Source of the DNA: Janibacter terrae NBRC 107853 | GTDB taxonomy: Bacteria; Actinomycetota; Actinomycetes; Actinomycetales; Dermatophilaceae | DNA length: 64,000 bases | Assembly: GCF_001591405.1 (NCBI RefSeq) | Contig: NZ_BCUV01000007.1 | Location: forward strand, 1,302,001-1,366,000 | Direction of reading: 5' to 3' | Part shown: in pieces, positions 1 through 8,040 of the stretch | Layout of the letters: each line of letters begins with the position of its first letter | How positions within the stretch are numbered: position 1 is the first letter of the stretch | The notes under the pieces: generated by a model | Databases searched by the model: none | What the model saw: the letters and a program-made list of their open reading frames with translations, nothing else | Told to the model about the DNA's origin: nothing | Made by a program: the position numbers and the translations under genes

Positions 1-107
1 TCAAGATCCTCTTCCCGCTCCTGCTCTGCATCTTCCCGGCGCTCTTCGTCGTCATCATCGGCCCTGGAGCGATCAGACTGATGGAGAACCTCATGGGTAG
101 TCTCTGA
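1..107 (+). CDS. TadC-like type II secretion F-domain protein, C-terminal fragment
   Basis: Only the last 34 codons lie in the window; the frame begins at base 3 and ends with TGA at 105-107. The peptide starts KILFPLLLCIFPALFVVIIG, a hydrophobic tail very like the end of the complete TadC-type gene at 10512-11393, which has VKVIFPLMLCILPVLFIVLL. Such tails are the last membrane segment of T2SSF/TadC platform proteins of Flp pilus systems. It implies that another tad locus ends here, just upstream of the complete one. The family call rests on this short tail alone. Confidence 0.65.
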   Translation, partial: KILFPLLLCIFPALFVVIIGPGAIRLMENLMGSL

Positions 108-134
108 TCCCCCTTCGTCCACCTGGAGGTACCC

Positions 135-1208
135 ATGCGCCACCGTCGTCGCACCCTCGCCCTGATCACCGCCGTCGCCGCGATGGGAGGTGGTGTGGGG
201 CTGGCCGCTCCCACGGCCGGCGCCGACCCGGCGCTGGAGTACGTGCAGCTCGGTGACTCCTACTCGGCCGGCAACGGCGCGGGCACCTACGACGAGAAGA
301 CGTGCTGGCGCTCGCCGGACAACTACGGCTCGCGGGTGGCTCGGGCCGACGGCGCGAGCTACACCGACGTCGCGTGCAGCGGCGGGGTCGTCGCCGACAT
401 CCTCAACCCGCGCCCGCTCGGCGCGCCGACGACGCGCACCGCGACCTACGAGATCCCCGGCAGGGCGCCCAACGCCGCCCACCACTGGCTGCGCCAGGCC
501 AAGGCCGCCGAGCTCTGCGGGGCGCCGGCCCAGGCCGACTGGTCCTACGAGTACACGGTGACCTCGGCGTCGCAGGTCGGGCGCACGCGGACCGCGACGG
601 TCAGCTGCCAGCTGACCGCGGCCCCGCAGATCGACGCCGTCACCCGGGACACCGACGCCGTCTTCCTCACCATCGGCGGCAACGACATCGGCTTCTCCTC
701 GATCGTGCTCAGCTGCCTCGTGCTGCGCAGCGCGAGCTCCTGCGAGGGCAGCCTCGACACCGCCGATGCCAGGTTGCCGCGGCTGCAGCAGCAGACCAAG
801 CAGGCCCTCGACGCCGTCCACGAGCGCTCCGGCGGCCACGCACAGGTGTACCTGCTCGGCTACCCGCACCTCATCAACACCGACAGCTACTCCATCCCCG
901 AGGCCGCCCCGACCTACGACGCCGGCGCGGCGCTCGACGCGCTCCAGCTCAGGGGCGACCGGGTCCAGCGCGAGGCCGTCGCGGAGCTCGACGACACGGC
1001 CAAGGGCCCGGGCGGGTTCACCTTCGTCGACGTCAAGCCCGCCTGGGACGGTCGGACCCACGGCCTCGACCCGCGCTCGGTGCCGGACAACTCCCGGGCC
1101 TGGCTCGTGCCAGTGCTGGCCCCGGGCCGGGCGGCGCCCGAGTGGGCGCACCCGACCCAGGACGGCTACGCCGCGTCGGCCCGTGCGCTCGCGGCAGCGA
1201 TGGACTGA
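135..1208 (+). CDS. Secreted SGNH/GDSL-family esterase or lipase
   Basis: A 357-residue protein with a basic, hydrophobic N-terminal signal peptide (residues 1-30, cleavage near AGADP). The mature part carries the SGNH blocks: GDSYS at 40-44 with nucleophile Ser42, GGNDIGF at 181-187, and EWAHPTQDGY with His339 near the C-terminus. Several cysteines fit an extracellular fold. The family hydrolyses ester bonds in lipids or acylated sugars; the substrate cannot be read from sequence. A good ribosome site (ggagg at 123-127) precedes the ATG. It starts 27 bp after the TadC-like fragment on the same strand, so it may be co-transcribed with that locus. Confidence 0.88.
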   Translation: MRHRRRTLALITAVAAMGGGVGLAAPTAGADPALEYVQLGDSYSAGNGAGTYDEKTCWRSPDNYGSRVARADGASYTDVACSGGVVADILNPRPLGAPTTRTATYEIPGRAPNAAHHWLRQAKAAELCGAPAQADWSYEYTVTSASQVGRTRTATVSCQLTAAPQIDAVTRDTDAVFLTIGGNDIGFSSIVLSCLVLRSASSCEGSLDTADARLPRLQQQTKQALDAVHERSGGHAQVYLLGYPHLINTDSYSIPEAAPTYDAGAALDALQLRGDRVQREAVAELDDTAKGPGGFTFVDVKPAWDGRTHGLDPRSVPDNSRAWLVPVLAPGRAAPEWAHPTQDGYAASARALAAAMD

Positions 1209-1284
1209 CGGCCGCCAGAGGCCGTTCGCCGATGACCCCGGCCTCGTGGTCCGAGATCGTCCAATGTTCGTCTAAGGTTTGGGC

Positions 1285-3396
1285 ATGGTCTCTCGAGCGC
1301 GCTCAGGTCTCCGTCTGCGGGTCCTCGCCGGCATCGTCGTCGTCCTCTGGTTCGCGCTGGCCGGGATCGGCGGGCCGCTCGTCGGCCAGCTGTCCAGCGT
1401 GCAGGACAACGACCAGGCCTCCTTCCTCCCGCAGTCGGCCGAGTCGACGCGGGTGGCCGAGCAGCTCGCGGACTTCGACGCGGACGCGACCCTGCCCCTG
1501 ATCCTCGCCGTCGAGGACGAAGGGGGGCTGGGCCGGGCCGCCCTCGGCGAGCTCAACGCCTGGGCCAAGCAACTGCCCGCCCAGCGCGTGGCCGACGTCC
1601 CCGGCACGTTCGGGGACTACCTGGCGCAGGAACGCATCCCGGTCATCCCGTCCGAGGACGGTCAGGCGGCGCTCGTCGTCCTCAGCCTCGACGCCGACGC
1701 GGTGCAGGAGACAGTCGAGGAGACCGCGATCTCCAACCTGCTCGTCGAGGACCTGCGGGGCGACCTCGCCCCCCAGGTCGACGGGGCGAGCGTCGCGGTG
1801 ACCGGTCCGGCGGGCTTCGCCGCAGACCTGGGTGAGGCCTTCGCCGGCATCGACGGGCTGCTCCTGCTCGTCACGCTCGCCGTCGTCCTCGTCATCCTGC
1901 TCGTCGTCTACCGCAGCCCGGTCCTCCCCTTCGTCGTGCTGCTGACGAGCATCTTCGGCCTGGCGCTCGCCGCACTCGTCATCTACCCGATGGCCGACGC
2001 GGACTGGATCCAGCTGTCCGGGCAGAGCCAGGGGATCCTCTTCATCCTCGTCGTGGGTGCCGCGACGGACTACTCGCTGCTGCTCGTCGCCCGCTACCGC
2101 GAGGAGCTGCACTCCGCCGACCCGCTCCCTGCGCTCAAGGTGGCCTGGCGGCAGACGCTCGGACCCGTCGCTGCCAGCGGCGGCACGGTCATCGCCGGTC
2201 TGCTCTGCCTGCTGCTGTCCGACCTCGGCAACATCTCCGGCCTCGGGCCGGTGGGCGCCCTCGGCATCGCTGGCGCGATGATCGCCGCGCTCACGCTGCT
2301 GCCGGCGGCCCTGGCCCTCCTCGGTCGCGCGGCCTTCTGGCCCTCCGTCCCCCGGAGGGGGACCCAGCCCCGGCACCGTTTCTGGTCCGGCGTCGCCCGA
2401 CGCGTCACGGTGCGACCGCGGATCACGTGGGTGGTGACCACCGCCCTGCTGCTCGTCGCGGCCGTGGCGGCCCTGACCTTCCCGACCTCGGGGATCACGC
2501 AGGCGCAGTTCTTCACCACCGACGTCGAGTCCGTCGAGGGCCAGGGTGTGCTCGACCGGCACTTCGACGGCGGTGACCAGCAGCCGGTCCAGGTCGTCGC
2601 GCCCGACGCGGCGGTCGAGGAGGCGAAGGGGGTCCTCACCGGCCACGAGGACGTCGCCGAGCGGGTGCAGGCGCAGGGGTCGACGAGCGGGGCCGGGACG
2701 ACGCTGCTCTCGGCGACCCTCACGGTCGGCTCGGAGTCGGAGGAGGCGCGGCAGGTCGTGCGAGACCTGCGCGAGGAGCTGCACGCGGTCGACGGGGAGA
2801 TCCTCGTCGGCGGCACGACCGCCACGGCGGTCGACACCGACGACGCGAGCACCCGCGACTACCGCGTCGTCGTGCCCGCCATCCTGCTCGTCGTGACGCT
2901 GATCCTCATCGCGCTGCTGCGGTCGGTGGCCGCCGCCGTGCTGCTCGTCGTGGTCAACGTCCTGACCTTCGCGGCGACGCTCGGGGTCTCCGCGGTCCTG
3001 TTCACCCAGGTCCTCGACCAGCCGGGCGCCGACCCGTCGACCCCCGTGCTCGGCTTCGTCTTCCTCGTCGCGCTCGCCGTCGACTACTCGATCTTCCTCA
3101 TGACGAGGGCACGTGAGGAGTCACTGCAGGTCGGCACGTGGCGCGGCATCCGGCGCGCTGTCGCCGTCACCGGAGGGGTCATCACCAGCGCTGGTGTCGT
3201 GCTCGCCGCGACCTTCTCCGCGCTGGCGATCATCCCGCTGCTCTTCCTCGCGCAGATCGCCTTCATCGTCGCCTTCGGCGTGCTGCTCGACACGATCGTC
3301 ACACGGTCGATCCTCGTACCGGCCCTCGCCTCGGACCTCGGCAACCGGATCTGGTGGCCGTGGGCCGGCCGGATGGCCCCGGACGACGAGGTGTGA
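1285..3396 (+). CDS. MMPL/RND-family membrane transporter
   Basis: A protein of about 703 residues with the duplicated RND/MMPL plan: one N-terminal membrane segment, an extracellular loop (about 45-180), five membrane helices, a second single helix and loop (about 380-530), and a final bundle of helices. The motifs GAATDYSLLLVARYREE and ALAVDYSIFLMTRAREE are the paired MMPL signature in helix 4 of each half. These proteins export lipids, glycolipids or drugs using the proton gradient. A TAAGGT box six bases before ATG 1285 suggests a leaderless transcript; an in-frame TTG at 1279 is less likely. The next gene is a convergent TetR regulator that could control it. Confidence 0.87.
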   Translation: MVSRARSGLRLRVLAGIVVVLWFALAGIGGPLVGQLSSVQDNDQASFLPQSAESTRVAEQLADFDADATLPLILAVEDEGGLGRAALGELNAWAKQLPAQRVADVPGTFGDYLAQERIPVIPSEDGQAALVVLSLDADAVQETVEETAISNLLVEDLRGDLAPQVDGASVAVTGPAGFAADLGEAFAGIDGLLLLVTLAVVLVILLVVYRSPVLPFVVLLTSIFGLALAALVIYPMADADWIQLSGQSQGILFILVVGAATDYSLLLVARYREELHSADPLPALKVAWRQTLGPVAASGGTVIAGLLCLLLSDLGNISGLGPVGALGIAGAMIAALTLLPAALALLGRAAFWPSVPRRGTQPRHRFWSGVARRVTVRPRITWVVTTALLLVAAVAALTFPTSGITQAQFFTTDVESVEGQGVLDRHFDGGDQQPVQVVAPDAAVEEAKGVLTGHEDVAERVQAQGSTSGAGTTLLSATLTVGSESEEARQVVRDLREELHAVDGEILVGGTTATAVDTDDASTRDYRVVVPAILLVVTLILIALLRSVAAAVLLVVVNVLTFAATLGVSAVLFTQVLDQPGADPSTPVLGFVFLVALAVDYSIFLMTRAREESLQVGTWRGIRRAVAVTGGVITSAGVVLAATFSALAIIPLLFLAQIAFIVAFGVLLDTIVTRSILVPALASDLGNRIWWPWAGRMAPDDEV

Positions 3397-3432
3397 GCCG
3401 GAGCAGAGGCGCTGTGCCCGTCGGCTCGGGGG

Positions 3433-4119
3433 TCAGCCCGCGCGCGCCGCGGAGTCGCCCACCGACTCTGCTGCGGGGGCGTCGTCGAGGCGTGCGCTCG
3501 TGTGCTCGTGCGACGGCAGGCGCAGTCCCCGGGAGGTCAGCGTGAAGGCGTCCTCCACGAGGGAGACGAGCCGCTCCGGCGGCGCATCCTGGTGGGCCCA
3601 GAGCCGCATGGCTGCGGTCACCGCGGTCACCGCAGCACCTGCGACCAGCCACGGGTAGAGATCCTTCTCGACGTCGCACCCGTTGCGCTCGGCGATCTGC
3701 GTGCGGAGGACCTCTTCGAGGTGGGCGTGCTGGGCCACCTGGTACGGGCGCAGGGACGGGTTCTCGTCGACGAGCCGCATCTTCTGCACGCTGAGCCGCA
3801 GCTGCTCCGGGGTGCTCGAGGAGACGGAGGCGACGATGACCTCGCGCAGGGAGTCGAGCGGGGCCTCCTCTGCCGGTCGGAGGGCGAACTCGTCGAGGAG
3901 GGCCGCTGACGCGCTGCCCCCGGCAGTCACGATCGCCTCCTCCTTGCACGAGAAGTAGTTCGAGACGGTTCGCGGCGACACGAAGGCCACCTGGGCGATC
4001 TCCTCGATCGTGACGTCGCTCAGACCCTTCTCCAGGGTGAGCTGCAACGCCGCGTCGGCGATCGACTCACGCGTCAGCTGCTTCTTGAGCTCCCGGAGAC
4101 CTAACTCTTCCTTGACCAT
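3433..4119 (-). CDS. TetR-family transcriptional regulator
   Basis: A 228-residue protein from ATG 4119, with an N-terminal TetR helix-turn-helix: TRESIADAALQLTLEKG, then VTIEEIAQVAFVSPRTVSNYF and CKEEAI. The C-terminal ligand domain is not assignable to a subfamily. I prefer 4119 over an in-frame upstream ATG at 4164 because the homologous region begins there and a TATGGT box lies six bases upstream, as in a leaderless gene. It converges on the MMPL gene with a 36-bp gap. A perfect inverted repeat at 4157-4171, just upstream, is a candidate site for autoregulation. Confidence 0.85.
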   Translation of the reverse strand: MVKEELGLRELKKQLTRESIADAALQLTLEKGLSDVTIEEIAQVAFVSPRTVSNYFSCKEEAIVTAGGSASAALLDEFALRPAEEAPLDSLREVIVASVSSSTPEQLRLSVQKMRLVDENPSLRPYQVAQHAHLEEVLRTQIAERNGCDVEKDLYPWLVAGAAVTAVTAAMRLWAHQDAPPERLVSLVEDAFTLTSRGLRLPSHEHTSARLDDAPAAESVGDSAARAG

Positions 4120-4428
4120 TTGCTTACCATACCCCGCAATTGCCTGATGTGTGAGGTTGCGCAACGCGCAAAATCTCGACCATGCCGCCCGACCCTAACG
4201 CACGAACGAGTCGCCGGGCGCCAAGGCTCTGAACCGTCGCCCCGGCAGCAGGCGGTAGGGGCAGTTTTCGGCCAAGATCCGGACATCTGCACAGTCCGAA
4301 TAGTCGCACGACGCGCGATCTTGCAGATACAGCAATGATCTGCCACCATGGTTCTGGCACTGGTTCACGAGGACCTGAGCCCCCCTGACCGGGCCAAACG
4401 GTCCGAAAATCCAGTGAAGGAAGATTTC
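4120..4428. other. 309-bp intergenic control region between tetR and flp
   Basis: No credible gene lies here. The stretch is less GC-rich than its surroundings and serves divergent genes (tetR leftward, flp rightward). It contains the TTGCGC/GCGCAA palindrome near the tetR side. It also has ATCTGCA near 4290 with its inverse TGCAGAT near 4322, and a GACCG/CGGTC pair near 4387-4402 shortly before the flp start. I could not pick a convincing sigma-70 promoter for flp. It probably holds the main promoter and operators of the pilus locus. Confidence 0.5.
4157..4171. promoter_or_regulatory. Candidate TetR operator (inverted repeat)
   Basis: TTGCGC-AAC-GCGCAA is a perfect 6-bp inverted repeat with a 3-bp spacer, 38 bp upstream of the tetR start and inside the tetR/flp divergent region. 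TetR regulators often bind such palindromes next to their own gene. Binding is inferred, not shown. Confidence 0.35.
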
Positions 4429-4662
4429 ATGAACCACGCAGCTGCTTACCTGGTCACCATGTACACGCTCATCGGCGAGCGCATCGAGGGTCGCAAGGAC
4501 CGCGGCGCCACCGCCGTCGAGTACGGCCTGCTGGTCGGCCTCATCGCCGTGGCCATCATCGCCACCCTCGTGGTCCTCGGCCCCAAGCTGAACGGCATGT
4601 TCGAGACGGTCTCGAACAAGATGCCCGCGTCCACGTCCACGAGCGCGCCCGTCACCCCCTGA
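4429..4662 (+). CDS. flp: Flp-family type IVb pilin
   Basis: A 77-residue pilin precursor with the Flp signature GATAVEYGLLVGLIAVAII. Prepilin peptidase would cut after the Gly of RGATAVEY, leaving Glu at position 5 of the mature pilin, followed by one hydrophobic helix. The rather long leader (about 27 residues) and Ser/Thr-rich C-terminus are seen in actinobacterial Flp proteins. The ATG at 4429 is chosen because AAGGAAG sits at a proper distance; an upstream in-frame ATG at 4348 has no ribosome site. It heads the tad locus and should encode the major fibre subunit. No prepilin peptidase gene is present in the window. Confidence 0.88.
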   Translation: MNHAAAYLVTMYTLIGERIEGRKDRGATAVEYGLLVGLIAVAIIATLVVLGPKLNGMFETVSNKMPASTSTSAPVTP

Positions 4663-4679
4663 TCCCCGCGTGACCAGCC

Positions 4680-4712
4680 ACCGGCGCAGCAGCCAGCGGC
4701 TGCTGCGCCGGT
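4680..4712 (+). terminator. Strong stem-loop between flp and tadE (attenuator or mRNA stabiliser)
   Basis: A perfect 15-bp stem (4680-4694 with 4698-4712) and AGC loop lie between the flp stop and the tadE ribosome site. No T-run follows, so it need not be a full terminator. In pilus operons such a hairpin can protect or terminate most transcripts after the major pilin, giving far more Flp than assembly proteins. Confidence 0.55.
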
Positions 4713-4731
4713 CGTCCTCTCGGAGGTGTGT

Positions 4732-5118
4732 GTGAGGCCCATGGGAAACGACCGTGGAGCAGCGGCGGTGGAGTTCGCCTTCGTGCTCCCTCTGCTGCTG
4801 GCCCTGGTGCTCGGCGTGGCGGAGTTCGGACGCGCCTACCACGCCCAGACGGTGCTGTCCGCGGCTGCTCGTGATGGTGTCCGGGTGATGGCCCTGCAGA
4901 ACAAGCCCGCCGCCGCCCGGGCCGTGGCCAAGTCCTCGGCGTCGCCGACCGTGGAGCTCACCGACGCGGACATCGCGGTCAGCCCGACGAGCTGCACCAC
5001 CACCACGGCCGTGCCGGCGACGGCCACCGTCACGATCACCCGGGAGCTGGACCTGTTGCTCCCGACGAAGTTCACCGTCAAGCTCACCGGCAAGGGGACC
5101 ATGCGATGCAACGGATGA
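4732..5118 (+). CDS. tadE: TadE-like minor pilin (pseudopilin)
   Basis: About 128 residues with the TadE motif near the N-terminus, GNDRGAAAVEFAFVLPLLL, followed by one hydrophobic helix and ERGRAYH-like sequence (EFGRAYHAQTVLSAAARDGVR). The GAAAVEF segment resembles a prepilin processing site. GTG 4732 is preferred because GGAGG at 4722-4726 is five bases upstream; ATG 4741 is an alternative. TadE pseudopilins are membrane-anchored minor components needed for Flp pilus assembly. The gene overlaps the next one by 13 bp. Confidence 0.8.
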   Translation: MRPMGNDRGAAAVEFAFVLPLLLALVLGVAEFGRAYHAQTVLSAAARDGVRVMALQNKPAAARAVAKSSASPTVELTDADIAVSPTSCTTTTAVPATATVTITRELDLLLPTKFTVKLTGKGTMRCNG

Positions 5119-6065
5119 CGCGCCGTGCTGAGGACGACCGCGGTGCCGTCGCCGTCGTCGTGGCCCTGCTCATGGTCCCGCTGATCGCCTTCGCGGCCAT
5201 CTCCATCGACGTGGCCGCCATGTACGCCGAGCGGCAGCAGCTGCAGACCGGGGCCGACGCCGCCGCCCTGGCGATCGCCCAGGACTGCGCCCGCGTGTCC
5301 ACGGCCTGCGACAAGCGCAACCAGACCGCGCAGGCGCTCGCCGTCCCCAACAGCAACGACGCCGACCCCACGGCCACGATCGCCGCCTTCGACCCCGTCG
5401 TCGGTCGTGTCACGGTGGACAACCGCGGGACGAGCGAGCACGTGTTCGCCCCCGTCATCGGGCAGGGGGACAGCGCCGTCGTCTCGGCACGGAGCTCGGC
5501 CGCCTGGGGCTACCCGAGCGGTGGTACCGCGATGCTGCCGCTGGCCCTGTCCTACTGCGAGTGGTGGAACCAGACCGGTGGCGGGACCCCGTCCGGGACG
5601 ACGGCGCGCACCATCTACCTCTCGGGCACCAGTGGTGCGGTGACGCCGTGCCCGGGGCCCTCGGGCAATGTGCCGGGCGGTTTCGGCTGGCTCAAGACGG
5701 ACGGCGCGACCTGCAAGGCCACCTCGATCATCCTCCAGACCCTCCTGACGGACACCGGGGTGTCCGTCTCGAGCGGGTGCACGCCGGCGGACTTCGTCGC
5801 CCTGCAGAACGCCACGGTGCTCCTGCCGATCTTCGACAGGACGACGGGCACCGGCTCTTCGGCCACCTACCGGGTGTACGGGTACGCCGCCTTCACGCTC
5901 ACCGGGTACAGCTTCAACGGTGAGTACAAGTGGAATGCCCCGTGCAGCGGTGATGCCCGATGCATCCGGGGCTACTTCACCCAGTTCGTGGACCAGTCCA
6001 GCGCCTTCACCTACAGCCCGACCGCGCCGAAGCTCGGCGCCGCCGTCGTCTCCCTGACCGAGTAA
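5106..6065 (+). CDS. TadG-like pilus assembly protein
   Basis: A 319-residue protein beginning with a cytoplasmic DDRGAVAVVVALLM segment, a single membrane helix, and IDVAAMYAERQQLQTGADAAALA, the hallmark of Tad/TadG-like N-termini (helical pseudopilin-like domain). The long C-terminal part is Gly/Ser/Thr-rich with several cysteines (SYCEWW, TPCPG, SGCTP, APCSGDARC), suggesting an extracytoplasmic disulfide-bonded domain. It lacks the VWA domain of full-length TadG proteins. It overlaps tadE by 13 bp, indicating translational coupling. Confidence 0.75.
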   Translation: MQRMTRRAEDDRGAVAVVVALLMVPLIAFAAISIDVAAMYAERQQLQTGADAAALAIAQDCARVSTACDKRNQTAQALAVPNSNDADPTATIAAFDPVVGRVTVDNRGTSEHVFAPVIGQGDSAVVSARSSAAWGYPSGGTAMLPLALSYCEWWNQTGGGTPSGTTARTIYLSGTSGAVTPCPGPSGNVPGGFGWLKTDGATCKATSIILQTLLTDTGVSVSSGCTPADFVALQNATVLLPIFDRTTGTGSSATYRVYGYAAFTLTGYSFNGEYKWNAPCSGDARCIRGYFTQFVDQSSAFTYSPTAPKLGAAVVSLTE

Positions 6066-6079
6066 GAGGAAGCACCCAC

Positions 6080-6835
6080 GTGTCCCGTCGCCTTGTCGCC
6101 GCAGTCGCTGCCCTCGTCCTGGCCCTCGTCGGTACCTTCGTCATCGTGGCCTACGTGTCCGGTGCGGACGAGCGCGCCATGTCCGACATGGCCCCGGTCG
6201 AGGTCCTCGTCGTCACCACGCCGGTCCCCGAGGGCACGCCCGTCGACCAGCTGACGGACCTCGTCGCCCCCAAGGAGGTGCCGGCGTCGGCGGTGAGCCC
6301 CGGTGCGCTGACCTCCCTGGACGAGGTCTCTGGGCGGGTGGTGCAGACGGGCCTGCAGCCCGGCGAGCAGCTGCTGGCCCACAGATTCGTCGAGCCCGAG
6401 GTCCTGGCGGTCGCGAGCGACGTCAAGGTGCCGGCAGGCAAGCACCAGGTGACTGTCCAGCTGGAGCGCACCCGCGTGCTCGGTGGCCAGCTGCTCGCCG
6501 GGCAGGAGGTGGGCGTCTTCGTCTCCACCAACGGCGCGGTCAAGGAGAAGAACACGACCCACCTGACCGTCGACGGCGTCCTGGTCACGAGGGTCGAGGG
6601 AGGGGTCGGCGCGCCGGCCGAGGGAGCAGCCGAGCCGAGCACCCCGCCGGCGGACCAACCAGCAGACCAGGCGCCGCCGGCCGAGAGTGTCACGGTCACG
6701 CTGGCCCTGGATGCCGCCGACGCCGAGAAGGTCGTCTTCGCGGCGGAGTACGAGCAGATCTGGTTGTCGCTGCAGGGCGCCAAGGCGGGCTCGAAGGGAA
6801 CCAGCGTCGTGACCCGGGAGAACCTGTACAAATGA
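6080..6835 (+). CDS. cpaB: Flp pilus assembly protein CpaB (RcpC)
   Basis: A 251-residue protein with one N-terminal membrane helix (LVAAVAALVLALVGTFVIV) and a SAF-type domain: VVTTPVPEGTPVDQL followed by VVQTGLQPGEQLLAHRF. It then has a CpaB-specific C-terminal region ending VVTRENLYK. CpaB/RcpC is a periplasmic-side component that links the pilus machinery to the cell wall or secretin. GTG 6080 is the start, with AGAGGAAG nine bases upstream. The stop overlaps the next start (ATGA, 6832-6835). Confidence 0.83.
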   Translation: MSRRLVAAVAALVLALVGTFVIVAYVSGADERAMSDMAPVEVLVVTTPVPEGTPVDQLTDLVAPKEVPASAVSPGALTSLDEVSGRVVQTGLQPGEQLLAHRFVEPEVLAVASDVKVPAGKHQVTVQLERTRVLGGQLLAGQEVGVFVSTNGAVKEKNTTHLTVDGVLVTRVEGGVGAPAEGAAEPSTPPADQPADQAPPAESVTVTLALDAADAEKVVFAAEYEQIWLSLQGAKAGSKGTSVVTRENLYK

Positions 6836-8040
6836 CCCGCATCCTCGTGACGTCCCCGTCGCCGGACCTGCAGGCCCGATTCGGGGCCGCGACCGGAGGT
6901 GCCTTCCTCTCGCTGACCCCGCCGTCGTTGCCGAGCGATCCCGCGCAGCTCTTCGCGCTCCTCGATGGTGCTCCCGCACCGGAGGTGGTGGTTCTGGACG
7001 CAGCGTCGGACCTGCAGCGCGCCCTCGACCTGGCGACGCAGCTGGACGAGCAGTGCCCGCAGGTGGCCGTGATCCTGGTGGCCGAGAACGGCACCGACCT
7101 CGGTCTGGCGGCCATGCGCTCCGGAGTCCGCGACATCGTGCACCCGCAGGCCGAGATCGCCGAGATCCAGTCGGTCCTCGACCGGGCGGCCCTCGCCGCG
7201 CAGGCGCTCGCGCACAACGTGCCCGCCGTGCCGGACACCGCGCCGGCGACGGGACGGGTGATCAGCGTCCTCTCTCCCAAGGGAGGCGTGGGCAAGACCA
7301 CCGTGGCCACGAACCTGGCGGTGGGTCTCGCTCGCAGCGCCCCCGGCAGCACTGTCCTCGTCGACCTCGATGTGCAGTTCGGCGATGTCGCGAGCGCGCT
7401 GGACCTGGCCCCGGAGTTCACCCTCGCTGACGTCGTCCGTGGCCCGGCGACGCGGGACTCGATGGTCCTCAAGACCTTCCTGACCCTGCACGAGACCGGC
7501 CTGTACGCGATCTGCGCTCCCGCCTCGCCCGCGGTGGCCGACACCATCTCGAGCGAGGACGTCTCGCACCTGCTGGCGATGCTGGCCCTTGAGTTCCGCT
7601 ACGTCGTCGTCGACACCGCGCCCGGCCTGTCCGAGCACACCCTCGCCGCGCTCGACCGCACCACCGACCACGTCCTCCTGACCAGCATGGACGTGCCGGG
7701 CGTGCGGGGCCTGCGCAAGGAGCTGGACACGCTGGGGCAGCTCGGGATGCTCCCCCCTTCCAAGCACGTGGTCGTCAACTTCGCCGACAAGCGAGGCGGT
7801 CTCTCGATCGCGGACGTGGAGGCCACCATCGGGACGAAGGTCGACGTCAGGCTGCCGGTCTCGCCCGCGACCCGGGTCGCCACGAACAAGGGCGTCCCAC
7901 TGCTGCAGTCCGGTGGGCGCGACCCGGTGACGAAGCAGCTGCGACGACTCGTCGAACGACTCGTGGTCGACCAGGTCGCGGTCGCACCGCCGGGCCCGCA
8001 GGACCGTCCAGCCCGCCACGGACGAAGGAGAGGACGATGA
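6832..8040 (+). CDS. cpaE: CpaE/TadZ-type pilus localisation ATPase
   Basis: A 402-residue protein with a degenerate receiver-like domain (about 1-130) and a MinD/ParA-type ATPase domain. The deviant Walker A motif PKGGVGKTT is at 149-157, followed by VLVDLDVQFGDVASAL and VVVDTAPGLSEHTLAAL. TadZ/CpaE proteins bind ATP at the pole and recruit the Tad machinery. It is translationally coupled to cpaB upstream and to cpaF downstream by ATGA overlaps. Confidence 0.86.
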   Translation: MTRILVTSPSPDLQARFGAATGGAFLSLTPPSLPSDPAQLFALLDGAPAPEVVVLDAASDLQRALDLATQLDEQCPQVAVILVAENGTDLGLAAMRSGVRDIVHPQAEIAEIQSVLDRAALAAQALAHNVPAVPDTAPATGRVISVLSPKGGVGKTTVATNLAVGLARSAPGSTVLVDLDVQFGDVASALDLAPEFTLADVVRGPATRDSMVLKTFLTLHETGLYAICAPASPAVADTISSEDVSHLLAMLALEFRYVVVDTAPGLSEHTLAALDRTTDHVLLTSMDVPGVRGLRKELDTLGQLGMLPPSKHVVVNFADKRGGLSIADVEATIGTKVDVRLPVSPATRVATNKGVPLLQSGGRDPVTKQLRRLVERLVVDQVAVAPPGPQDRPARHGRRRGR

